This document shows, one piece after another, positions 9,116 to 17,073 of a DNA stretch of 51,313 nucleotides. The translations under genes were made by a program, and so were the position numbers. Source of the DNA: Verrucomicrobiota bacterium (GTDB lineage Bacteria > Verrucomicrobiota > Verrucomicrobiia > Limisphaerales > UBA1100); assembly GCA_030747505.1 (NCBI GenBank), contig JASLKQ010000011.1:1-51313 (forward strand), read 5' to 3'. Under the pieces are notes generated by a model. The model did no database searches. It saw only the letters and a list, made by a program, of their open reading frames with translations, and was not told the origin of the DNA. The first letter of the stretch is position 1, and each line of letters begins with the position of its first letter.

Positions 9116-10395
9116 AAAAACACCGGCCACTTTTTACCCGGCGTCAAATGCTCAAGGTGGGCACTATTGGAGGCTTAACCTTGGCCCAGTATCTGCGCGC
9201 GCAGGCAGCCGTTGGAGAGAAGGGCTTAAGGCGTTCAGCCATATTTATTTTTCTGGAAGGCGGGCCTTCTCATCAGGATACATTTGATCTTAAGCCGAAT
9301 GCTCCGGCACGTTACCGTGGCGAGTTCGAGCCGATTCCCACCACAGTCCCCGGTATTCACATCTGTGAGCACCTGCCGGAGCTCGCCAAGCGCATGAAGG
9401 ACTATGCTATCATCCGCGGCCTTACCCATACCATTGCCGACCATGGTTTGGGTAAAAAATATCTGCTAACCGGCAATCGACCTTCGCAAACCTTGAGCTA
9501 TCCTGAGTATGGCTCAGTGGTCAGTAAGATGCATCCTTCTGTGCGAGATCTTCCCACTTATGTGTCCATTGATGAATCGTTTGTAGGGCCCGGTTATTTG
9601 GGAAACGAATTTAGTGCCCTCACCGCCGGTAAGCCGACCTTTGGTATTCCCTACAGTGTGCGAGGCATCTCGCTTGAGGACGGGCTAACGGTGGAAAGAT
9701 ATAAATCTCAACGCAGACTGCTTGATGACTTGGATACGGCTTTTCGGGGCTATGAAAAACTGGATGCACCAGTCAGAGGGCTGGACCGGTTTGGAGAGCA
9801 GGCCCATGATATTATCAGTTCACCCTCTACCCGTAAGGCCTTTGATTTGGAACAGGAAAAATCTTCTGAGGCCAAGAGGTTTGGCAAGCACGAGTTTGGC
9901 CAGAGCCTGCTCTTGGCTTCCCGGTTAATTGAATCAGGGGTGCACTTTGTCACCATCCGGCTGCGTCCGGCTGAGTTTGACTTCGACACACACGCAGATA
10001 ATTTTTCCAGGTTGCGGAAACTGTTGCCTCCTTTTGACAAGGGCTTGGCGGGCTTGTTTGATCGGCTCAAGGAACGAGGCCTTTTTGAATCCACTGCCAT
10101 CATGGTGGCCGGTGAATTCGGGCGCACCCCGCAGATCAATGGACAGGGTGGTCGTGACCACTGGGCTAGGGCGATGTTTGCCCTGATGGCCGGAGGCGAT
10201 ATTCGCGGTGGCCAGGTGATTGGCGAAACCGATGCCAAGGCAGCTGAGCCCAAGCATGAAAGCGTGAGCCCGGAGGATCTGGCCGCTTCATTCTTTAAGA
10301 ATATCGGAATTGATCCCAAGATGGAATTTCAGGCGAATGTAGGTCGACCCATCACACTGGTGCGTGATGGAAATCCAATCGAGCAGTTGTTTTAG
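9112..10395 (+). CDS. DUF1501 family Tat-exported protein
   Basis: A complete DUF1501 protein of 427 residues. I chose the ATG at 9112 over 9073 because it overlaps the preceding stop as ATGA and places a twin-arginine motif (Arg10-Arg11, FTRRQMLKVG) at the right distance from the N-terminus. Motifs include FLEGGPSHQDTFDLKPNAP and GEFGRTPQINGQGGRDHWA. It is the same short subtype as the gene at the left edge and is coupled to the DUF1549/DUF1553 gene at 6566. After the stop there is a 143-bp gap, so it probably ends its operon. Biochemical role is unknown. Confidence 0.93.
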   Translation: MKKHRPLFTRRQMLKVGTIGGLTLAQYLRAQAAVGEKGLRRSAIFIFLEGGPSHQDTFDLKPNAPARYRGEFEPIPTTVPGIHICEHLPELAKRMKDYAIIRGLTHTIADHGLGKKYLLTGNRPSQTLSYPEYGSVVSKMHPSVRDLPTYVSIDESFVGPGYLGNEFSALTAGKPTFGIPYSVRGISLEDGLTVERYKSQRRLLDDLDTAFRGYEKLDAPVRGLDRFGEQAHDIISSPSTRKAFDLEQEKSSEAKRFGKHEFGQSLLLASRLIESGVHFVTIRLRPAEFDFDTHADNFSRLRKLLPPFDKGLAGLFDRLKERGLFESTAIMVAGEFGRTPQINGQGGRDHWARAMFALMAGGDIRGGQVIGETDAKAAEPKHESVSPEDLAASFFKNIGIDPKMEFQANVGRPITLVRDGNPIEQLF

Positions 10396-10538
10396 TTTAC
10401 CGAGATTCAGTAGATTGGAGCGCAATAATGTAACTATGTAGCCAGAATTAGCGTAGTTAGTTTCTGTTAATTTAATGGAATAAAATCGATTGTCTTGCGT
10501 AATAATGTCAGCAGGGTATTGAAAAAGAGAATTTAAAC

Positions 10539-11813
10539 ATGAAAAAACTACTCATATTAATGCTAGTCACCGTCTTTGTTGGCTGTGGCAAGAAAGAAGA
10601 AGCTCCAACCCATACAGACATGGAAATCTTTGAGGCGTGCACTAAGGGCAACCTCAAGGCTGTTGAAGCGCACATCGCAGGTGGTACGGATTTGAACCAG
10701 CGTGGGCCGGATCAAAATACTCCATTGATGGTTGCAATAACCTTTATGCAAGGGGATGCGGCCAGGGCCTTGATTAATGGTGGGGCAAAATTGGATCTAA
10801 AAAACAAGGACGGCACAACGGCCCTGATCAGTGCGGCATTTTTTGGTCAGCCCGAAACGGTAAAATTACTCCTTGAGAAAGGTGCAGATATAAATGCCAA
10901 GAATAATACCGGCTCAACAGCATTGGCTTCTGCTCAAGCTCCATGGGAATTAACCAAGGGGATACTGGATTTTTTAAGTGGGGTTGCGTACGGCCCGGCA
11001 GGTGTCACAATTGATTACGAGAAGGTAAGGGCTGGGCAGCCGGTTTGCGCCCAGATACTTCGCGAAGCCGGTGGCAATGCTGCTGCACCCGCTGGTGGCG
11101 GTACGTTGATTGATGCAGTGTTTATTGAAGACTTGGCTGCGGTCAAGAAACTCATTGCTGAAGGTGCTGATGTCAATATGCGCAAGGCCGATGATGGGTC
11201 TACGCCTCTTCATATCGCGGTTTTCGTGTGTAATATTGAGCTTGTGAAGCTACTTCTAGCCGCCAAGGCTGATGTGAATGCAAAGGATAACAAAGGGCAA
11301 ACCCCCGGATTTATAGCTTCCCAGCCAATGGAAGCAATGACACCAATCTATGCTTTTGTTGGAGCCTTATTGCAAAAGCGGTTTGATCTGGAACGGATTG
11401 CCAGAGACCGAGTAGAGGTGGCAAAAATTCTGGGTGCAGGTGGTAATACACCGGGTGCTGCGGCATTATCAGATGCAGTCTTTAAGGAAGACTTGGCTGC
11501 AGTTAAGCAACTCATTGCCGCTGGGGCTGATGTAAATGCCCCAAAGGCTGATGATGGGTCTACGCCTCTTCATGTAGCGGTTTTCGTGTGTAACATTGAG
11601 ATTGTGAAGCTACTTCTAGCCGCCAAGGCCGATGTGAATGCCAAAAATAATAGGGAAGAAACACCCCTGATTGCAGCGACTATACCATGGGAAACCATAA
11701 AGCCAGGCTACGACCTTCTTGGAAACCTGGCGCAGAAGAAATTCGACTTGGAACAAATCCAAAAGGACCGCGTAAAAGTCGCTGAAATTCTACGTACGGC
11801 CGGTGCCAAATAA
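10539..11813 (+). CDS. Ankyrin-repeat lipoprotein
   Basis: A 424-residue protein with a short hydrophobic signal ending in a plausible lipobox (FVGC, Cys16), so it is probably anchored in the periplasm or on a membrane. Three ankyrin modules follow, with clear TPLHIA and ADVNAK signatures. Each module ends in an unusual extension: an aromatic/hydrophobic helix and then FDLE(R/Q)I-x-(R/K)DRV-x-VA-x-IL. Modules 2 and 3 are nearly identical in DNA. The next gene starts 8 bp downstream and contains the same module, so the two proteins very likely work together. Ankyrins bind proteins; no enzymatic residues are visible. Confidence 0.88.
   Translation: MKKLLILMLVTVFVGCGKKEEAPTHTDMEIFEACTKGNLKAVEAHIAGGTDLNQRGPDQNTPLMVAITFMQGDAARALINGGAKLDLKNKDGTTALISAAFFGQPETVKLLLEKGADINAKNNTGSTALASAQAPWELTKGILDFLSGVAYGPAGVTIDYEKVRAGQPVCAQILREAGGNAAAPAGGGTLIDAVFIEDLAAVKKLIAEGADVNMRKADDGSTPLHIAVFVCNIELVKLLLAAKADVNAKDNKGQTPGFIASQPMEAMTPIYAFVGALLQKRFDLERIARDRVEVAKILGAGGNTPGAAALSDAVFKEDLAAVKQLIAAGADVNAPKADDGSTPLHVAVFVCNIEIVKLLLAAKADVNAKNNREETPLIAATIPWETIKPGYDLLGNLAQKKFDLEQIQKDRVKVAEILRTAGAK
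11101..11813 (+). repeat. Two tandem 360-bp ankyrin-module copies
   Basis: The DNA encoding ankyrin modules 2 (about 11101-11460) and 3 (about 11461-11813) repeats with a 360-bp offset. The best-conserved part, about 11191-11280 against 11551-11640, differs at only a few positions. This indicates a recent in-frame duplication inside the lipoprotein gene. Confidence 0.85.
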
Positions 11814-11821
11814 TCACATTT

Positions 11822-14032
11822 GTGGAGTCTCCTCCTCCTATTGAGTCGGTTTCTGCACCCCCGGTGCTGGAAAAGAAGCGCTACCATGATCTGGATGCAT
11901 TACGCGCGTGCGCCATGCTTCTGGGGATTGTGCTGCACGGAATCCTTGCCTTTGGGGAACCTACATGGCAGGGATATGCTCCTCAAAATGATGCTCATTG
12001 GTCGGTTCCTGAGGTGATTTCCAATGCGGCCGCAGCGGTTGGGGCCGAGGCCCCCGAGACATTTAGCCCTTATAAGTTCTGTTTCACCGCCATCCATGGA
12101 TTCCGGATGCCTCTTTTCTTCGTGGTAAGCGGTTTCTTTACCGCAATGCTTTGGAGCAATCGTGGAACCAAGGAACTCCTGAAACACCGGGCCAAACGTA
12201 TCCTTCTCCCTTTGGCGATATTTACTCCCATTGCCTGGATTACCATGTTGGTAGGATTGGGAATTGGGGGTCTTGGGGAAAAAGTTTTTTTTGATGACAA
12301 GCGTGACTCCAAAGGTGTGGTTGAAAAGACTCATCATTCAATTACAGATGCTGTTATGCTGGGTGATTTGAGTGAGGTAAAAGGACACGTGAAAAGGGGG
12401 GCTGATATCAAACAAACGAATGATAAAGGAGAAACGCTCCTTCATATTGCCGCTTTCTTTGCTCATCCAGAAATCGTTCAATTTTTGCTGGATAAAGGTT
12501 TGGATATCACAATCAAAAGTAAGAAGGGTCAAACGGCTTTAAATTATGTGGAAGGTCCTTGGAGCAGGGAAATCGAGGGGACATACAAATTTGTCGGTGG
12601 GTTGGTTGGATTAGATCTGGACTTGGAGCGAATCGAAAGGGATCGACCCAAATGTGCGGCAATCCTTAGGAAGCACACATCCTCCGGTTCACGTAGTCCT
12701 CCCTCCAATAATACAAAGCTTGAAGGACCTCTCCAGAATTTCAGGTACCGGGTATATTACCAACAGTTTAATACTTTGCCTGATTTCGACAAGCTCACGC
12801 CTGAATTCAGCGGGAAGTCAGAGAAAGGCATTATCGACCTCGGTTTTGCGGGGAGGAAAGAGACCTTTGGAATGGTTTTTGAGGGGGAATTGGAGATCAA
12901 GAAGGCTGGGGAATTCACTTTTCAGTTGGGTTCTGATGATGGCTCTCGCCTTTTTGTTAACGGAAAGGAGCTGATTGATAATGATGGTAAGCACGGTATG
13001 GAATATAAGGAGGGGTCGGTGGATCTGGAGCCAGGGATGGCAAAAATTCGTGTGGACTATTTTGATTGGGGCGGTGGACAAGGATTATCGCTGAGTGTTT
13101 CCGGGGCAGGGATTAAGGAGCTATCCAAAGAAAAAGATGAACTATTATTGTCGAAGGAAGGGGAAAAAGAGGAAGATTTCATGAGGGAGGTAAAAACCTG
13201 GTTTGATGAAAATCTCGGAGGAATGCCCGGATGGGCAATGCCGTTTGTTATCGTCATAGGAGTGGTTGGCGGGGTCTTCTTTGCCGGCGGAATGATTCCG
13301 GTATTCCTCCATCTCTGGTTCTTGTACTATCTGGTTTGGATGGTGATTGGTTTTGTCTTGGTGGTATGGATTGCCAAGAAACGAAACATAAAACCATGGC
13401 CGACTTGGATCACCGTCTCTCCATTACGCTGGTTGTGGTTGGTGCCGCTTACTTTGTTGCCTCAATTGTGTTTCTGGCAGTCCTTTGGTCCTGACACGTT
13501 CATCGGCGTAATTCCCTGGCCGCCAAAGGTTTTGTATTATGCAGTGTTTTTTGGTTTCGGGGCACTTTGTTACGGGCATGAAGAATTTGAAACAAAAGTT
13601 GGGCGTTACTGGATCCTTAGTTTTCTGGTCGCTATTCCAGTGTTGCTGTTGGGATTATGTTGGTTGCACATGAGAGAAAAATACGGATTCAAGCCTGAGA
13701 TTCATGTAGTGTTAAGTCTCAGTATTGTCATTTATACTTGGCTCATGATCTTCGGGTTCATTGGTTTCTTTCGCGCATTCTTTTCCAGTGAAAGCAGGAT
13801 TGCTCGGTATATTTCAGATTCCTCTTACTGGCTGTATCTTGCACATTTGGCTCCGCTTATGTGCCTCCAAGTCATGTTTTCGAAATGGGATATACCCAGT
13901 TTGCCAAAGTTTATTTTCTATTGTGTATTAACTGTAGGCATACTGCTGGTGATGTATGAATATCTGGTTCGCTACACTTTTATAGGGACACTGCTTAATG
14001 GCAAACGCACCCGGGAATCGGCTGAAGCCTAG
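11822..14032 (+). CDS. Acyltransferase-3 membrane protein with inserted ankyrin and PA14 domains
   Basis: This 736-residue protein starts at a GTG. The N-terminal acyltransferase-3 part shows the first-helix motif LRACAMLLGIVLHG (His39) and FRMPLFFVVSGFF near 94-106. AT3 proteins transfer acyl groups to sugars across the inner membrane, as OafA and OpgC do. After the third helix (about 128-151) the membrane domain is interrupted. Residues about 172-284 form an ankyrin module like those in the neighbouring lipoprotein. Residues about 305-428 form a PA14-like beta domain (FTFQLGSDDGSRLFVNGKEL; MAKIRVDYFDWGGGQGLSLS). The remaining helices run from about 471 to the C-terminus. The basic KHRAKR loop before helix 3 puts the insert in the periplasm. 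It lies 8 bp after the lipoprotein gene. The acyl donor and acceptor are unknown. Confidence 0.88.
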   Translation: MESPPPIESVSAPPVLEKKRYHDLDALRACAMLLGIVLHGILAFGEPTWQGYAPQNDAHWSVPEVISNAAAAVGAEAPETFSPYKFCFTAIHGFRMPLFFVVSGFFTAMLWSNRGTKELLKHRAKRILLPLAIFTPIAWITMLVGLGIGGLGEKVFFDDKRDSKGVVEKTHHSITDAVMLGDLSEVKGHVKRGADIKQTNDKGETLLHIAAFFAHPEIVQFLLDKGLDITIKSKKGQTALNYVEGPWSREIEGTYKFVGGLVGLDLDLERIERDRPKCAAILRKHTSSGSRSPPSNNTKLEGPLQNFRYRVYYQQFNTLPDFDKLTPEFSGKSEKGIIDLGFAGRKETFGMVFEGELEIKKAGEFTFQLGSDDGSRLFVNGKELIDNDGKHGMEYKEGSVDLEPGMAKIRVDYFDWGGGQGLSLSVSGAGIKELSKEKDELLLSKEGEKEEDFMREVKTWFDENLGGMPGWAMPFVIVIGVVGGVFFAGGMIPVFLHLWFLYYLVWMVIGFVLVVWIAKKRNIKPWPTWITVSPLRWLWLVPLTLLPQLCFWQSFGPDTFIGVIPWPPKVLYYAVFFGFGALCYGHEEFETKVGRYWILSFLVAIPVLLLGLCWLHMREKYGFKPEIHVVLSLSIVIYTWLMIFGFIGFFRAFFSSESRIARYISDSSYWLYLAHLAPLMCLQVMFSKWDIPSLPKFIFYCVLTVGILLVMYEYLVRYTFIGTLLNGKRTRESAEA

Positions 14033-14073
14033 TTTGCTTGATTCCCAAGTCTGCAAACGGCAACCTTCTCCCC

Positions 14074-16326
14074 ATGCATCGATGTTTTTTGAGTGCTGTG
14101 CTTTTGCCTTTCATTGTTCTGGCTGCAGATAAAAAGAAGCCTGAGCCGGGACCTCTGCTTTCTTTGGAGCGGATTTACGAAAAAAGTGAATTCAGTTCCA
14201 AAGGGTATTCGCTTCGTTGGCTGGAAGCGGGTCAGGGTTACCTCAGGCAGGAGAAATCCAAGGAGACCAAGGATGCTCAGGATATTGTCCAGTACGATCC
14301 GGCTACCGGAAAAAAGAAAGTTTTGGTGGAGGCCGCAGCCCTGATTCCCAAAGGTAAAATGAAGCCTTTGAAATTGAGCAGTTACACTTTTACCAAGGAT
14401 CTATCCAGACTTTTGATTTTCACCAATACCAAGCGCGTGTGGCGCCGTAATACCCGCGGCGATTACTGGGTGCTGAATCGTGACAATGGCAAATTGCAGA
14501 AACTGGGGGGAAAAGCTACGGAGTCCACCCTGATGTTCGCCAAGTTTTCTCCTGCAAATCGCAATCAAGTCGCGTATGTGCGCGAAAAAAATATTTATGT
14601 GGAGAATTTAGAATCAGGTCAGATACGTGTTTTAACCAATAGGGCGAGTGATACGGTCATTAATGGGACCTTTGACTGGGTTTACGAGGAGGAGTTGGGG
14701 TTAAGAGATGGTTTTCGTTGGAGTCCTGACGGAAAGGCTATTGCCTACTGGCAGCTTGATGAGGAGGGCGTCCCGGAAATGAACATGCTCAATAATGTTT
14801 CAGGTTATTATCCCAAACTCATTAGCTTTCGTTATCCAAAAACCGGTGAGACCAACGCGATCGGACGCGTGGGTGTTGTTCAATTAAAAGACGGTAAGAC
14901 AACCTGGATGAAAGTGCCAGGGGATCCGCGTAATCATTACCTTGCCCGCATGGACTGGGCCGAAAATTCTGATGAACTTCTAGTGCAGCAATTAAACCGT
15001 TTGCAGAACCAGAACAAAGTGATTCTGGCAGATGCGCACAGCGGAGAAGTGAAGACAGTTTATACTGATAAGGATAAGGCCTGGATTGAGGTCCGGTTCG
15101 GTTTCACTCAGTGGATTGGGAAGGGAAAACAGTTCACCTACGTGAGTGAACGGGAAGGTTGGCGGCAGCTTTACCTAGTTTCGCGAGATGGCAAAAAAGT
15201 GCGCAAGGTTACTGAAGGTAAATACGACATCATCCGCACGCTCAAAGTGGATGAGGCTTCGAATGTGTTATACTTCATTGCTTCGCCTGATAATGCCACT
15301 GAGCGCTATCTTTACCGGATCGGTCTGGATGGAAAGAGGCTGAAACGTCTTTCACCTGTAGATCAAACCGGTTCGCACAGCTACAATATATCTCCAGACG
15401 CGAAATGGGCTTTGCATACTTTTTCAAACATTGATTCGCCGCCAGTAACTAATTTGATTGAACTCCCCTCGCACAAGGTAATCCGGGTCATGGAAAAAAA
15501 TCAGGATCTGCGGGATAAATTGGAAAAACTGAAGCGTCCTAAGTCGGAATTTTTCCGCGTTAAAATCGGCAATGGTTTGGAGGTGGATGCATATGCGGTT
15601 TTACCTCCCCATTTGGATCCCAAGAAAAAATATCCGCTACTCGTTTATGTTTATGGAGAGCCCGCAGGTCAGACAACGGTTAATAGTTGGCGGGGTTCAG
15701 GTGGGCTCTGGCACTGGATGCTGGCGCAGCAGGGTTATGTGGTCATGAGTATCGATAACCGCGGGACAACGGCTCCCCGTGGTAACGGCTGGCGTAAGAG
15801 CATTTACCGGCAAGTGGGTATATTGGCGTCGAAAGATCAGGCTGCGGCCGTAAAGCAGGTGCTTAAAGATAGGCCCTATCTCGATGCCAGCCAGGTGGGT
15901 GTTTGGGGATGGAGTGGAGGGGGGTCCATGACCCTTAATGCCCTTTTCCGTTACCCTGATCTTTACCGGGTGGGAATTTCTATTGCTCCAGTCCCTAATC
16001 AGCGTCTCTACGATACGATCTATCAGGAACGATATATGGGGCTGCCCAAGGATAACGCGGAAGGCTACAAGAATGGTTCGCCGATTACATTTGCCAAGAA
16101 CCTAAAAGGAAAACTGTTACTCGTCCATGGGACGACCGATGATAATGTGCATTATCAGGGAATGGCCAAATTGATCGATGAACTGGTGGCAAATAAAAAA
16201 CAGTTTGAAATGTTGGCTTACCCAAACCGTTCTCACTCCATTCGGGAAGGGCGTAATACCACCCTGCATTTACGCACCGCGATGACGGACTTTTTAAGGC
16301 GTACGCTGCCGTCGGGGCCTCAATAG
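14074..16326 (+). CDS. Dipeptidyl peptidase IV-like serine peptidase (S9B)
   Basis: A secreted prolyl-oligopeptidase family enzyme of 750 residues that probably releases N-terminal dipeptides from peptides in the periplasm. The ATG at 14074 is preferred over an in-frame TTG at 14038 because it gives a clean signal peptide (first about 17 residues). An N-terminal eight-bladed propeller carries the double-Glu amino-terminus-binding motif (Glu205-Glu206 in DWVYEEELG). The hydrolase domain has Ser614 in WGWSGGGS, Asp689 in GTTDDNVHYQ and His721 in NRSHSI. Length and motif order match DPP-IV. It is preceded by the acyltransferase gene (41 bp gap) and its 3' end overlaps the convergent gene by 33 bp. 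Confidence 0.93.
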   Translation: MHRCFLSAVLLPFIVLAADKKKPEPGPLLSLERIYEKSEFSSKGYSLRWLEAGQGYLRQEKSKETKDAQDIVQYDPATGKKKVLVEAAALIPKGKMKPLKLSSYTFTKDLSRLLIFTNTKRVWRRNTRGDYWVLNRDNGKLQKLGGKATESTLMFAKFSPANRNQVAYVREKNIYVENLESGQIRVLTNRASDTVINGTFDWVYEEELGLRDGFRWSPDGKAIAYWQLDEEGVPEMNMLNNVSGYYPKLISFRYPKTGETNAIGRVGVVQLKDGKTTWMKVPGDPRNHYLARMDWAENSDELLVQQLNRLQNQNKVILADAHSGEVKTVYTDKDKAWIEVRFGFTQWIGKGKQFTYVSEREGWRQLYLVSRDGKKVRKVTEGKYDIIRTLKVDEASNVLYFIASPDNATERYLYRIGLDGKRLKRLSPVDQTGSHSYNISPDAKWALHTFSNIDSPPVTNLIELPSHKVIRVMEKNQDLRDKLEKLKRPKSEFFRVKIGNGLEVDAYAVLPPHLDPKKKYPLLVYVYGEPAGQTTVNSWRGSGGLWHWMLAQQGYVVMSIDNRGTTAPRGNGWRKSIYRQVGILASKDQAAAVKQVLKDRPYLDASQVGVWGWSGGGSMTLNALFRYPDLYRVGISIAPVPNQRLYDTIYQERYMGLPKDNAEGYKNGSPITFAKNLKGKLLLVHGTTDDNVHYQGMAKLIDELVANKKQFEMLAYPNRSHSIREGRNTTLHLRTAMTDFLRRTLPSGPQ

Positions 16327-16968
16327 TTTTTGAAACTCGGGCGGTGCCAAGCTTGGTTGTTCCATCCATTTCCCATAGAACACCTTGTCCTTATAGCGGG
16401 TGACATCCCGGTCGGCTTCAGCCTGCCAAATACGCGAAGTTTGAGGGGTATTGTAATACCGTGGATTTGGGCTTGCGTAATAAGCACCTTGTATGGACTT
16501 GAGCGCGGATCTTTTGTTCGCGAGGGAAATCCGACTGTCTTTCATGATTACTTTCTGGAGAGTGTGCAAGGTTGGTCTGTCGAAATGAAAGAATGCAATC
16601 CGAGAGGGAGTGCATGAATAACCCAGTTCTCTTGGCGAAGGCTCCAAGGGAGATGACCGTGGCTGATAGTGTTCGAGTTCTTCTGTGACCTGAACGGCCT
16701 TGTATTTGCCATTATCTACTCCGCCATCAGTATACCGGGTGACCTTGTGCGGTTGCCGGTACGGAAAATGGTGAATGTATAATTTGTTATGATATTTGAG
16801 AATGACTCCGTAACCATTAGGGTTGCCGGTGGAGTTGCGGATGGTTGGCACATAAATCTCAGCCCCATTAAGAGTTGTACCATCCTTGAATTTTAGTTTC
16901 AGCCTTTCGGCCGAATGTGCGGGTAGACTGAGGACAATAATTGAAACCAACAGGAGGGTTCGTTCCAT
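16294..16968 (-). CDS. Secreted protein of unknown function
   Basis: I do not recognise this 224-residue protein. The ATG at 16968 is preferred over a GTG at 16983 because it begins a clear signal peptide (MERTLLLVSIIVLSLPAHSA). The mature start, LKLKFKDGTTLNGAEIYVP, looks like a short beta-hairpin module often found at the front of secreted PVC proteins. The rest is basic and low in recognisable motifs, ending in Pro/Arg-rich residues. Its 3' end overlaps the DPP-IV-like gene on the other strand by 33 bp. It diverges from the sulfatase gene across a 105-bp region holding an inverted repeat. Confidence 0.65.
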   Translation of the reverse strand: MERTLLLVSIIVLSLPAHSAERLKLKFKDGTTLNGAEIYVPTIRNSTGNPNGYGVILKYHNKLYIHHFPYRQPHKVTRYTDGGVDNGKYKAVQVTEELEHYQPRSSPLEPSPRELGYSCTPSRIAFFHFDRPTLHTLQKVIMKDSRISLANKRSALKSIQGAYYASPNPRYYNTPQTSRIWQAEADRDVTRYKDKVFYGKWMEQPSLAPPEFQKLLRPRRQRTP

Positions 16969-16973
16969 GTTAC

Positions 16974-17052
16974 AACCTAGCACATGAAGACTTGCTTCGC
17001 AATGAGTGTAGTTGGTTATTTATCTAGACAATTGGCAGTCGATTGCTAGGTT
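16974..17052. promoter_or_regulatory. Inverted repeat in the divergent intergenic region
   Basis: AACCTAGCA at 16974-16982 is matched by its reverse complement TGCTAGGTT at 17044-17052. One arm sits just upstream of the minus-strand start at 16968 and the other just upstream of the sulfatase start at 17074. The symmetrical placement would suit a pair of operator sites controlling both genes, but 9-bp arms 61 bp apart could be chance. Confidence 0.3.
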
Positions 17053-17073
17053 CACGCCGCACCTCATATATTT

